The notes under the pieces are model-generated. The model saw nothing but the letters and a program-made list of their open reading frames with translations. It had not been told where the DNA came from and ran no database searches. A DNA stretch of 64,000 bases from Halicephalobus mephisto (taxonomy: Eukaryota > Nematoda > Chromadorea > Rhabditida > Panagrolaimidae). Within the stretch, counting starts at the first letter, position 1. Each line of letters opens with the position of its first letter. Location: contig SWDT01000070.1 of assembly GCA_009193035.1 (NCBI GenBank), forward strand, positions 124,001 through 188,000, given 5' to 3'. This document shows, in pieces, positions 10,496 through 22,297 of the stretch. Position numbers and translations under genes: made by a program.

Positions 10496-12506
10496 ATGTC
10501 ACGGGACAGAGATTCGTTTTCTTTCTTCGAAGCTACCGAGAACGATTCTGTCCTTGACCTTTTTCCGAATCTCTTTCCCTCGGGTACGGTAGTCAATACT
10601 AAAGCCAGTTTTCTTGATGGACGATGTTCACATTTCCACTTGCCAGGTTGAATCCGAATTTTAAAATTTTAAAATTTTCAATTTTGTAGATTCCATAAAT
10701 CTCGACATCAGAGCTCTCAAAAACGGTACTGCCGAGAAATATGGAGTCGATTACTATTTTCCCTCCGGCGATATTCGAGTAATCGGTCGAGATAAAAAAA
10801 CTGTAAATTTTAAAATTTTTATTTATTTAATTAATTTTTTAAGATTCTGATATCTTTAATCCATGCTGCTGTGACTTCTGATTTTTTTGCTTTGGCAATT
10901 TCTCCTCGATTTGGAAATTCTGAAAAAAAAACAATAATTCTTCCTAATTTTAACACTGTCGAGATCGTCGATGCTTTCGAATTGAACAACTATGTCCTTT
11001 CCAAGTGGCTGGACGACAGACACTTCTTCAACATCGACTTCGACCACATTGGAGTCAATTGTGCCTTCAACGTGATGAAAGTTGCGGCGTTTCTTCAGAT
11101 GGAGTACCTTCTAGAAGTCTTGACGAATCATATTTTGAAGAAAATAAACACGATAGAATTGGTCAAAGCCTTCCAGGATTCGAAAGGACTAAGCGGACAT
11201 CTTCCAAATGGACTTTGGAAGAAGATTTTAAAGCATTTCGACGAAATCTACAGTAATGGGACTTTTCTGCAACTGGACGAGGAGGAACTACTAAATTGCA
11301 TCAAAGATCCAAGTGTTAATCTGCTGTGGACAAAGGATAAAGATGTTCTTTACGATTACATCAAGGTTAGTGGGAGTCCTCATGTCGGTTTTTCAAAAAT
11401 TAACGATTTCAGCTGCATAATCAGACGTCGGACCATGATTGCATCGGAATCCAAAATTACTTGACTTCTGGACGGATTGGAGCTTATGGATCTCACGGGA
11501 AATCCCGGATTCCTCAGGCAACAATCATGGCCCAAGGGGGATGGGGTGACGGAGGACCCACTTCAATCCTTGAATTCTACGACTACCACACTGAACAATG
11601 GAAATTGCCAAAGATATCTTCGATCGTTGAATCTCCTCGAGCTTATCATGGACTTATCTCGACTGAACACGGTATGATGATCATGGGTGGATTCAACGGA
11701 AGGAGATATTACAGAACTGTTTCTGTTCTCGATCGAGAAACGTTGAAATGGACCGATTGTTGTTGCACAACAGAACCGAGATGCTATGTCAGCATGGGGG
11801 TCATCGACAGGGATAATGTTCTCGCTTGTGGCGGCTACACGGGACATACAAGGTTGAAAACAGCTGAAATCTACGATTTTGCTAGAAATCAATGGCTTAA
11901 GACGTCTTCAATGTCGACTATCAGGTTAGCATTTTGGATTAACTTTGATGTTGGTGATTTCGTTCCAGATCTGACTCTAGAGCGGTCTCTTTCCCGAATT
12001 CGAAACGAATCTACATGGTCGGGGGCTTCGACGGAAGGAACTGCCACCGGACAATGGAGTACTACGTCGCCGAACGAGACGAGTGGATCACGGAGACTGC
12101 TCAGATGTCCGTCAAGAGAAGTGGAGTCGGAGCTGTGGGGTTGATGGACAGTGTAATAATCGCCATGGGTGGTTTCAACGGAAGTACCAGACTATCTTCA
12201 ACAGAATTGTTTGATCTTCGAGAAGGCAAATGGCATCCTATTTCGTCGATGAACACCCCGCGATCCAACTTCGGAGCAGCAGTCCTCAACAATATCCCCT
12301 TCGTTCTCGGAGGATACAACCAAGACAGAACGATAAATCAAGTCGAAACATTGGATTTGAGAATCAACAAATGGATCAAGATATCCAACCTCGGAATGCC
12401 CCGTTCTGCTCTTGCCTGTTGTACTGTAGACGACGTAGATCTAATCGACAAAGTAATCGAAAGAGGAGACAACGTCCAGCTCATGAACATTCTGAAAAAA
12501 TACTAA
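10496..12506 (+). CDS. BTB-BACK-Kelch protein (KLHL-like Cullin-3 adaptor)
   Basis: Such proteins bind Cullin-3 through BTB/BACK and recruit substrates with a Kelch propeller for ubiquitination. Five exons: 10496-10646, 10690-10802, 10844-11365, 11413-11924 and 11969-12506. Introns are 41-47 bp and phases agree, giving 611 residues. An in-frame TGA at 10463 supports the ATG at 10496. About 50 N-terminal residues precede a BTB fold covering DIRALKNG, then FPSGDIRVIGR, then LIHAAVTSDFF. BACK follows at about 160-260. Six Kelch blades are marked by QGGWG, MGGFN, CGGYT, VGGFD, MGGFN and LGGYN, several followed by W a fixed distance later. The BTB core is diverged from the usual FPAHR pattern, so Cullin binding is inferred, not shown. 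Confidence 0.92.
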
Positions 12507-12901
12507 TTCGCAAATTTTCAACATTTGGACATTTTTTAAGTTTGCAGTCATCAGACAAACTTGACAAAAATAAAAATCATTAAAAAATATAAAATTCTAA
12601 TATCACAAATTAAAATCATTAAAATGGTTGTTTCTATTACAGTAAAAATTCCAGAATAAAAAAATACAGTAATTGATTCATCTGTTGAATTTTATTTTTT
12701 TAGTTCAATCAATTTTTGTTTTTTACAAAAATTCAAATAATTTTTTCATTTTAGTTAAAAATTTATAAAATTAAAAAATAATTCAAATTTTATCTGAAAA
12801 CAGTCCTAAATTCCAGTCCAAAGTACTAGGGAAAATTTTAAAAATAATTTTCATATTTCAACTTGATTGACCAAAATGTAATTAAATTCAAAACTTTTCA
12901 A

Positions 12902-13350
12902 AATTCCAATCGAAAGTACTGAATAAAATTTTCGAAGCGATTCATATACCGTAATCTGGTAGAACATGGACAAAATTAAATTTAAAATTCATTTTTAAAT
13001 TCCAATCGAAAATATTAAAAAAATTTAAAAAATAATTTTCACTTTCCAGTTTGATTAAAAATCAGAAAAATTTAATTCTAAATTTTTAATAAAAAATATC
13101 GAATAAAAATATTTTTAATAATTTTTACACTCCAACTGAATAAAAAATAAACTTTAATTTAAAATTCCTTTTTAAATTCCAATCGAAAGTACTGAATAAA
13201 ATTTTCGAAGCGATTCATATACCGTAATCTGGTAGAAGATGGACAAAATTAAATTTAAAATTCCTTTTTAAATTCCAATCAAAAATATTAGAAAAATTTT
13301 AAAAATAATTTTCACTTTCCAGTTTGATTAAAAATCAGAAAAATTTAATT
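12902..13350. repeat. direct duplication, about 272-bp period
   Basis: A segment starting AAATTCCAATCGAAAGTACT and including CATATACCGTAATCTGGTAG occurs at 12902 and again at 13174, with only a few differences. Confidence 0.8.
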
Positions 13351-13439
13351 CTAAAATTTAAAAATTAAATAAAGATATTCAAAAATATTTTTCTACTGTA
13401 AATTAATTATTTATTAAATTACGAAGAAATATCTCCGAA

Positions 13440-13560
13440 AAGGAAACTTCCTATTGTATTGATTTAGAGCCGGGGATGGGGCCAGATAAACACCTCTGCA
13501 TCTTGTCGACCAGTCATTCCCCAGAATGATGGGTCCAAAGTTTGCTTTTCGTTTTTCACG
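13440..13560. other. GC-rich island, possible small exon or RNA
   Basis: About 120 bp of balanced composition stand out from AT-rich flanks. The minus strand has a frame ending ...FWGMTGRQDAEVFIWPHPRL-stop, and another minus frame is also open. The plus strand has a short frame from ATGGGGCC. None has a clear splice acceptor. It could be an exon of an unseen gene, a relic or a structured RNA; the sequence does not decide. Confidence 0.3.
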
Positions 13561-13919
13561 TGAAAAAATTTTATTCCGTTCTGATTTTTTCTTGTTCAGC
13601 TTCGAAAATAATCAATATAAAATTTTTAAGCTTCAAAAATAATAAATGTAAAATTTTTAAATTAATATTTTCAAAAAATTTAAACAATTTCCGAATTTTT
13701 TGATTTTAATAAAATTTATTTTTTTTATAAATTTAAAAAATTCAAAGAACGATCATTTTTGAAAAAAAAATTTATTTTTGGAAAAATTTATTTTTTTTAT
13801 TTTAAAAATAGGTTTATTTCGTTTATCCGTTTCTTGAATGATCCGTTTTCTGTAGTTTGGGATATTGATTGAGAAAATTCTCGAACGAACAACTAAATTT
13901 TTAAAAATTGTTTCTAAAA

Positions 13920-14150
13920 ATATATATTATTTTAAATTCTCCCAAAAAACTGTTTTTTTAAATTTTTCCCAAAAAAGTATATTTTTTAATTTTTCCAAAA
14001 AAGTATATTATTTTAAATTTTCCCAAAAATATATATTTTTTAATTTTGTCCAAAAATATATATTTTTTTAATTTTTCCCAAAAAAGTATATTTTTTAATT
14101 TTGTTCAAAAATGTATATTTTTTTAATTTCCTTCAAAAAAATACTTTTTT
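13920..14150 (+). repeat. T-rich tandem repeat with CCCAAAAAAGTATATT motif
   Basis: Six to seven imperfect units of about 30-38 bp contain a variant of TTTTCCCAAAAAAGTATATT separated by poly-T. It is non-coding, although the regular period leaves some frames open. Confidence 0.8.
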
Positions 14151-14630
14151 TATTTTTTATAATTTTCCAAAATTTAATTCAAATTTACGAATTAAAAATC
14201 CACATAAAAAATTTCAAAATTATTTTCAATGTCATAAATGACGTAGTTTCAAAACCGGTATGTAAATCCAAAAATTTCGGAAAATTTTTAAAATTTCGTA
14301 ATAATTTTTAAATATTTGAATTTTTTAAATTTTATGAAATTTTTTGGAATTAAATTTTTTAAATTCTCGAAAATTTTTAAATAATTTTTAGAATTTTATG
14401 AAAAAGTTTAAAATTCTATAATAAACATATTTCAATTTTTTTACCGTGATATTTCTAGAAATTTTCAAAGTACTTTGTTTTCGTTTTTGATTGTTTTTGT
14501 CTGTTCTTTGCTGACTCTGCAAAAAGATAAAAAATAATTGTTAGTTCAGGACCAAACGAGAAACTATTTATTTTGGATTTTTTTAAAGATTGATTTTCGT
14601 TTTCAGTTCATTCAACAATAATCCGTCGAG

Positions 14631-15727
14631 ATGTGTCCTATGACGACTCCCACGGCTTCGTGTTTTGACTGGAACAAGACTCCTTATTTGGTCAAGGAGA
14701 AGATCGTGGACAATCTTCCTCCCAGGACCCTTCCTGTTTTTGCTTCTCTTTCAAGGGAATGCCACTACCTCTACAGTAACCTCAGGTCCCTCCGTGTCGT
14801 TGATTCCGTTTCCATTTCCATCAGAATCGACGCAGATGGGAGCTTCCGGACCGAAATCATCGAGGGCGAAGATGTCGATGAAGACGTCGACAAAAGCGAG
14901 AATATCCTGGACAGAAACGCCAGTTCTCATCTGGGAGTTGAATTCAATAATTCAGAAAAAACGTTTTTCGAAAATGATTTGAAAAAAATTAAGAAATTTT
15001 TGAAACATGTCCATGCTGTCGAGTCGATGGAATTGGACATTTCGTGTCGAGACACCAAGGAAGCGAAACTGGTTCTCGACGAGATCTGGGAGGAATTAAG
15101 TCGAGGATTCCAGAGTATTCACAAGGTTGGTTGAGAATCCGAAACAAATTCAAAAATCGAAAATTTTTTATTTTTTAAAAAAAATCAAACATGACAGATT
15201 TCTGAATTTATTTAAATTTGAGTTTTTAGCTCATTCTCCACCGTATTCCAAATGAATTTTTGTCTTCTGTCTTCAGAAGTTGTGAAAAACTCGATTCTTT
15301 GAGTCTTCTTTCAACTAGGAAATCCTACGACGAAAGAATCAGTCCGAAGATCCTTCATCAAGCCCTCCAGCAACTCCCGAACCCCCTTCATCGTTTCGTC
15401 TGCGACTACCTGATCCGGCCCAACGATGACCTCCTCGATTTGGTCTCCAAGAAGTCGGAAAATTTAGAATTACTGTATATATTCGGGATTTCTGAGGAGT
15501 CAATTCAAAATTTCGTTTCAAAAACAAAATTCGGAAACAAATGTAAATTGATTTTTAGTTTTTCCGAAGGGTTTTACCAATGGAACCGAGTCGAAAGGGC
15601 CTTGAGGGGTTCGGCGGACTTGATAGAGAAAATCTCGACTAACAACCTTCCTGCCGCCTTCAGGATGATGAAATCTGGATCTGAGATCCTTGTCGGATTA
15701 GTCAAGCCTTATCGAGCTTTTTTATAA
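14631..15727 (+). CDS. F-box-like protein of nematode type
   Basis: Probably a substrate adaptor of an SCF ubiquitin ligase. Exons are 14631-15125 and 15230-15727 (phase 0, GTTGGT...TTTTTAG), giving 330 residues. The N-terminus holds an F-box-like helix set: WNKTPYLVKEKIVDNLPPRT followed by LPVFASLSRECHYLYSNL, matching the pattern of Leu-Pro, then a hydrophobic helix, then conserved Ser/aromatic positions. The rest has an acidic stretch (EGEDVDEDVDKSE, about residues 82-94) and a Leu-rich, helix-like region that could be the substrate-binding part. A GTTTTCAG sequence about 24 bp before the ATG is a likely trans-splice site. A polyadenylation-like AATAAA follows the stop closely. Nematodes have hundreds of such genes, so no specific symbol is offered. 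Confidence 0.75.
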
Positions 15728-16049
15728 CCTGTAAATAAATGTATAAAGGTTATCACAAAAAAGTACTAAAAACAAAGTAGAAATTTGTCAGAAATTATTT
15801 GATTTTTTAACATTTTTCGTTAAAGTTAAAAATTAACAACGATGATTTCCTTGGTGCTATTTTCGTGATTATTATTTTCGACATAGCTAATGGTGGTTTG
15901 ATTTCCTTTAGATCAAGTTCCAAAATTGAATAAAGTCAGTTAATTATCTAAAAAAAAAGATTTTTATTGATGAATTTGATCGAAATTATGTAATCATAAA
16001 AAACAACAATTTAACTTATCTAACTGACTTGTACGTGCAAAACAGTAGA

Positions 16050-16335
16050 TTAAAACAGATTTAATGTATCAGATATGTTATACTTAATACATCAATACAC
16101 TAGATATAATGCACTGATATAAACTCAATGCATCGGTAGATTGAATATAATGTATCCATATATTATATACCATGCACTCATTTTTGTGTACACATATACT
16201 TTCATACATATATAAAAGGGTACATTAAAACAGTTCTGATATATGAAATACACTATATTCAATATATCGATACATTAAATGTAATATATTAATATCAACT
16301 TAATGCATCGATACATTATATACAATGAACCCATT
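16050..16335. repeat. second copy of the dispersed TGTATC/GATATAT repeat family
   Basis: Shares phrases with 3485-3700 and 28620-28750, for example TACATTAAAACAGTTCTGAT, ATATCAACTTAATGCATCG and CATTATATACAATG. Two partial internal copies lie head to tail. Confidence 0.7.
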
Positions 16336-17227
16336 TTTGCATATATGGAACTACAAGGATCACATAACATTTCAAAACATTCAACTATAGATTCGGATCT
16401 GTTTTTTGTTCTTTATCTTTATCTTTATTATTTATTTTAATTGTACTTGGAAAAACAAAATGTAATAAAAAAACAAATATAATCGAATTCAGTAATTTTT
16501 ATCGAGTTCGAAGGAACCTTCCAGATTATTAGAACCAATATCGAAAAACGATTTACTTATTTCCTTTCTATCATATCATATTTAAAAAATATAAAATACA
16601 ATAAAAATCTAGTTTTCCTAACAGTCAACAAGGGATTTTTATGAACAACATAACTCCTTTAAGAAGATTTTCCTCTTTTTCTTTTATCTCATTTGCTCCA
16701 ACTATATTTAAAAATATAATGTTAATTTAAATCAATACAATACATGTCTGTAATTTCCCTAAAACTCGACAAGGAATTTTTAACATCAGCACAACTTTCG
16801 TAAAAAAACTCTCTACTGTTCTTAAGGTACATTTAAAAACACAAGATACCAATTTAAAGTTAATACAGTAGACGTCTACAATATTTTCAAACATTCGGAA
16901 GAAATCTTCTAGAAAAGCAGAATCCTTATCGAAAGTGGACGTCCTTTACAGTACGGTAAACGTCTACAATTTCTTCAAAAATCGAAAAATATCTTCTAAA
17001 GTACCAGATTATCTTTCAAAAAAATTCTTTTACAAAACTAATAAGAATTTTTTAAATAATTTTTTTATAACTTATCTCTGCTGAAATAATCTTCAAAATA
17101 ACATATATTTTGTTTATTTATTTTCTAAAAATATCTAAAATAAAATTCCACAAGAAAATTGAACAACTATGAAGTCGTTTATCTTAGTTAAGTCGTTAAG
17201 GCGCTTGATTTAAATAAAAATCAAAAT
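16336..17227. other. intergenic AT-rich DNA
   Basis: I see no gene. Short repeats around TCTACAATTTCTTCAAA and AGTAGACGTCTACAAT (palindromic AGACGTCT) occur near 16860-16960. Confidence 0.5.
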
Positions 17228-19646
17228 TTAAGTAACAAAAACGAGTTTTCTCTGTCCATCGACCGGATGTGCTTTGATATTTGTCGTAGCTTGATATCTG
17301 GTCTTTTCTGTATCTGAAATTTCGACGATTAAATAAATTATTTTTATTTGATCTTACTGAAGTTAACCGTCGGACTCCTGGTGACCATAGTCAAATGATC
17401 GACATTCCGTATTTTGAAAGACGTATTTCTTCTGATTGTTCTGAAAAAAAAATACAAAAATTTCAAAAAAACTATTTCAACTCGAATTTATAAAATTTCA
17501 AAATTTTCTAAATTAAAAAAATTCAGAAAATTTCAAAATTTTATAAATCAAAAAAATTCTAAAATTTCGAAATTTTCTAAATTAAAAAAATTCTAAAATT
17601 TCAAAATTTTCTAAATTAAAAAAATTCAGAATATTTCAAAATTTTATAAATTAAAAAAATTTTAAAATTTTTCAAAAATATTTGTAAATTTTGAAAATTT
17701 TATTAAATTTTGGAATATTTTAAAAATTTTGAAGGATTTTAGAATTATTTATGAGATTTTAGTTTAAAAAATAAAAAAAAACCAACGCGTTAACAATGTA
17801 GTAAATTATGGGATTAACGGCTCCATTGAAAATCCACATGAAATTTAACAAAGAATAAGCTAAATTCGTGGCTGGCAAAAGGACCTAAAATTTGGCTTTA
17901 CTTTGAAATTCAGTATCTAGTTTCTACCGTGTAATTATGCCAGAAAATATTCAAAATACTACAGTAAACAGTAATTACTACTGCTTGAATTAAAACTTTT
18001 AATTCTGCTCTGTAGTCCTTTGACGTTGTGAATTTCCTTCTCTGAAAAAATAAATTTAAATAAAATTAAAAAATAAATTTAAATAAAATTAAAAAAGATT
18101 TAAAAATTAAAAAATAAATTTATAAAATTTAAAAAATAATTTAAATAAAATTAAAAAATAAATTTAAATAAAATTAAAAAAGATTTAAAAATTAAAAATT
18201 TATAAAATTATTTTGTAAAAAATTTCAAAATTTTTTGAAGATTTTGGAAGTTTTAATTAGATTCAGAGAATTTTGAAAAATATTCCGTTTCTGGAAAGCT
18301 TCAGAAGCATCTACCAGATTCTCGGAAGTTTTGGAATCTTCCACTGGATTCTGTAGACAAAAAAACATAATTTTCTGTACAGTAACAAATGGAAACAGTC
18401 ACTATTATTTTTTAATTTCCGTCACAAATACTAAATATTAATAAAAATGTGACAATTGTGTCATATTTCGTAATTGCTACGGAGTAAAAAGTTATATTTC
18501 TTCTGTACTGGAACTATTTTTGGATAGTGACTAGAAAGCCATATTGGAGTTCCAAATAGACACTATTCAAAATCTCTACACACAAAAAGTATAATTTTCT
18601 GTACAGTAAGAAATGGAAATAGTCACTATTATTTTTTAATTTTCTTCACAAATACTAAATATTAATAAAAATTTGACAATAGTGTTATATTTCACAATTC
18701 TTACGGAGCAAAAAATTATGTTTTTTGTGTAGAAAACTCCAAAATTCCTCCAATTTTCTGAAAACTTAAAATTCTATAAAATTCTTGAAAATTTGAGAAT
18801 CTTCCTTCGAAATCCAACTTTTGTAAAATGTACTAGTTACCGTACCTTGATGATCAGTACGACAAACACGTATAAATATATTATTCCACTGATTGGAATT
18901 CCTCCGATTTCAATGATCATTTCTACCGTCTGGACCAGTCTGCTTCCTGGATATCCGTCTTGCAAGTAATCCCAAGACCAGTATTCTGGGAGGTAAATTA
19001 TGGTAGCAAATGGACTGGCCAAAGCACCGGAAAATATTCCAAAGAAAGTGAAGCCTATACCGTACCAGAAATTCATAGCTGTTTTGGAAAAAATAATTTT
19101 GTCCGCTCGAGGAAAACAAAGCTGAGTTAGTCTGTTCAATGAAAGGACTACGGTCATCACTGCATAGGTCACGTAAGAAGGAGTCGCCACTGCTCCGAGT
19201 AACTTTGCAAAAGTGTGATTAAAAATTGATTGAAAACAATTAAAAATCCCAGTGATGGAATGAACAAGTAGTTGAGCTATGTCGAAATAGGACATGAAGA
19301 CCATTATCTTGTAGGCATTCAGTCGATAAAGGTCCTTATCCTTCTTGATCGCAATCATAACCACCAAGTTAGGCAGAATACAAAGAAAAGAACAAACAGT
19401 CATACAGATTCCAACAATGACGTCATCAGCCGTCGGTGAAGGGGACGATGGAATTGTTGCTGAAATTGTTGATGAAATAATAGTCGGAATTGTTGATGAA
19501 ATACTCGATGAAGTTGTTGATGAAATACTCGATGAAATACTTGATGAAATACTCGATGAACTAGTTGATGAAATAGATTCGTTAAATACTGATTCTGTAA
19601 CCGAAACAAGAGCAAGATGAAACAAGGAAGTCGTGGCTGTACTCAT
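17228..19646 (-). CDS. Srt-type serpentine chemoreceptor (7TM GPCR)
   Basis: A seven-helix receptor of the nematode Srt class, presumably in chemosensory cilia. Exons are 18846-19646, 17928-18041, 17787-17884, 17358-17440 and 17228-17313. All have GT-AG ends and consistent phases, giving 393 residues. Helix 1 is CMTVCSFLCILPNLVVMIA. Class-typical stretches follow: YKIMVFMSYFDIAQLLVHSI, then TGIFNCFQSIF, LNRLTQLC, YLPEYWSWDY, and in exon 2 LIQAVVITVYCSILNIFWHN. Helix 7 ends NPIIYYIVNATIRR, with the NAT junction formed by splicing across a GC|GTTGG donor. The last two exons (a polar tail) are less certain. Odd: residues 20-70 are an extracellular Ser/Thr/Ile tract built from SSSIS-like repeats, giving the protein a mucin-like N-terminus. 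A TTTTCAG about 45 bp before the ATG may be a trans-splice site. Confidence 0.88.
18361..18735. repeat. direct duplication inside intron 1 of the Srt gene
   Basis: About 145 bp at 18361-18505 recur at 18588-18730. Both contain ATAATTTTCTGTACAGTAA, AGTCACTATTATTTTTTAAT and CACAAATACTAAATATTAAT. The copies are roughly 85-90% alike by eye. The spacer carries the dispersed GGATAGTGAC motif. Confidence 0.8.
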
Positions 19647-20232
19647 AATTACTACATTAGAAGTAGAAAAGTCATAACAAAAAATCTGAAAACAACCAAA
19701 AGTAAAAAAAAATTAAAACAACCAAAAGTAAAAAATATTCAAAAAACCATTTGAATTTAAATTAAAAAAACCAAAAGTAAAATTCAAACAGGTGCATACA
19801 CTCTTAGAAAATAAATAATTATTCCAAGAATCAATCAAAAACACCAGATTCGATAAAAAAAAGTCCTGTTAATTTTCAACTAGAAATAATAAAACTTTTT
19901 TCGAAATAAATTATAAAATTTTAAAATATAAATTTCAAAAATAACTAAAAATTCAAAAGTAATAATTTATAATTTAAATAATTATAAAAACAGTAAAAAT
20001 GACGCATACTGAAATTAATCTTTCAAAATGTCATTTACAACACAAAAATAATAAAATTTATTTTTTCAAATTTTTAAAATTTTGTTTCGTAAAAAATTAT
20101 AAAATTACAAAATGGCAAATATCTAAAAATTTAAAAACTTTAACATTAAAATTATAGGCTTCCAGTAACGGTGCAGATACTTAAAAATTACAATTCACCA
20201 CTATTTTTTAAAACACGTTAACAAAGGTCACA

Positions 20233-21641
20233 ATTAGCAATTTAAAGGTATTCTCAGAACGTCTTAGTAAGTTCATGAGAACTAATGATATTTCTGGAAA
20301 TCCGTGATTGGCTTATTGAAATTAAATAAGGAACTGAATTTGTGACTTTCTGAATACAAGGACACAACATTGTCAGCTAAATCTAAAGAGTATGATATTA
20401 AAGTCCTTTGTTAAAGTAATCTATCGAATGCTGAACTTGTCGGTTTTTATTTTTGTCATTGTACTATGGACCCGTGAGACAATACTACAGTAGGTAGGAA
20501 GAAACTTCCACACAACCTATTTAACACACTTCTACCTGAGAAAATAAAATTTGTAAATGAAAATTCAAACCTGAGTAATGTGGAAACAAGGAACTAAAGT
20601 CTACAGTAATTTACCACGAATTATAAATTATTCAACACTGATTTTTTTTTAAGTTATAAAAATACAAATTTTGTGCAAATTCGTCAACTTCAGATTTTTA
20701 AAGTTTGACGTCATTTGTTTGCAAATTAACATTAGAGTCACGCAAGTAGAAATTAATAAAATTCTTAGCCGTGGGTATGAGGAACACCTCGTTGTTCCAC
20801 TTTTATTACAAACGTTTACTGTATTATTAGACTTCTCTTGAATGCGGAATAATTATTATTAATTCATACAAAATTTACAATTAACTCAATATTCTTTGTA
20901 GATTTATATAATCTATCTCTACATTAATTAAACTCTTATCTTTCACCGGGACCACAAGCGTACTGTATATCAAAAATATTACTACATATGAAACGTCCCT
21001 ATCATCTCTAATGATTAATTTTTGTAGTTTTTGTGCTTAAATCGTGTGATTTCCCCTTGTTACTTCTATCCCGATCTGGTATCCAGGTAATGGTTAGCAC
21101 AAGAACTAGATAAAAGAAACATTTGATTTTACAACATGTCTCTGATCCGGAATGCTCACCAGCTCTTGTATCTTCATTATGACGTCTTGTTCAGTGAATA
21201 TTAGGCTGGGATATCGTTCATTACTCTGGGAAAACTCACAATTACTATACATCCTACGAAAAATGTATCGTTGTAGTTGTAAGTACATAATGACAAAGTT
21301 GGCAGATTCTAAATTGGTTATACATTTTATTTTCTCACGTAGAAGTGTGTTAAATAGGTTGTGTGGAAGTTTCTTCCTACCTACTGTAGTATTGTCTCAC
21401 GGGTCCATAGTACAATGACAAAAATAAAAACCGACAAGTTCAGCATTCGATAGATTACTCTAACAAAGGACTTTAATATCATACTCTTTAGATTTAGCTG
21501 ACAATATTGTGTCCTTGTATTCAGAAAGTTACAAATTCAGTTCCCTATTTAATTTCAATAAGCCAATCACGGATTTCCAGAAATATCATTAGTTCTCATG
21601 AGCTCACTAAGACGTCCTGAGAATACCTCTAAATTGCTAAT
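20233..21641. mobile_element. 1.4-kb DNA element with 319-bp terminal inverted repeats
   Basis: The left arm 20233-20551 and right arm 21323-21641 are near-perfect reverse complements (both 319 bp, a few mismatches by eye). They begin ATTAGCAATTTA and end at the matching TAAATTGCTAAT. The arms include GTGATTGGCTTATTGAAATT and TACCTACTGTAGTATTG. The 771-bp centre has no recognisable transposase; a 60-codon minus frame at 21106-21288 is unassigned. TA dinucleotides near both ends would fit a TA target as in Tc/mariner elements, but the ends are symmetric so the duplication is ambiguous. It is best read as a non-autonomous long-TIR element. High arm identity suggests a recent insertion or gene conversion. 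Confidence 0.85.
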
Positions 21642-22297
21642 AATGAACTCTACTAAATTTCAACATTTTTCTCAACGGGTCAAAAAATCAAAACTCCAAG
21701 GAAAAAATGATTTAAAACTTCAAAATGACGAAAAAACAAGTCATAAATATTTCTAAAGACACAATTTCTCTCAGACATGTCTAAGTATAAGTGGAAATAA
21801 ATCAAAAAATACACATGCATACATCTACGTTTATATTAATTCCTCAAAAGTAGACTATACTATCGTATATTTCAAAAAACGAGAAAACAAATACAATTAA
21901 TTGTAAAAATAAAATTTTTAAAAAGAAAACAACTACTGCCGACGTGATTAGATTAGAAATAACGAAATTTAAAGCTTAAAAGTGATTTAATAATTTTCAG
22001 AAAAGAGCAATGGAAGTCATAAAAGTTACCTCATAACGGATTTTTACACCTTTCCCATTTTCTCGGAATTGACCTCATTAATAATGTTCGTTATTTAACA
22101 CATTATTGAACTAACAAAACAGATCGTTAACTTGGTAGAAATTTGAAATTCACTTTGAATTCGAAAATTTTATATTCATTTTAATTCAGAATTCCGCTTG
22201 GTATGCATGAACCTCCGTCATACACTTAAATAAGATTACAAAACTTTCTTAGTCAATCATACGACTCACCGTTATCAAATTAAGGTCAAAAATGTGA

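Larger units (their letters stand above)
12507..14630. other. AT-rich intergenic tract
   Basis: Low-complexity DNA with a direct duplication, a short GC-rich island and a T-rich tandem repeat, each listed separately. No complete gene is visible. A possible spliced-leader acceptor (GTTTTCAG) ends about 24 bp before the next ATG. Confidence 0.6.

Noticed and set aside
13865..14071. Plus-strand 68-codon Lys/Phe/Tyr-rich frame
   Set aside because: It is the translation of the T-rich CCCAAAAAAGTATATT tandem repeat, with no codon structure.
17344..17346. TAA as the stop of the Srt-like receptor in its fourth exon
   Set aside because: A GTAAGATC donor lies just before it, and TTTCAG at 17314 opens a phase-matched fifth exon, so the protein probably continues; the shorter form cannot be fully excluded.
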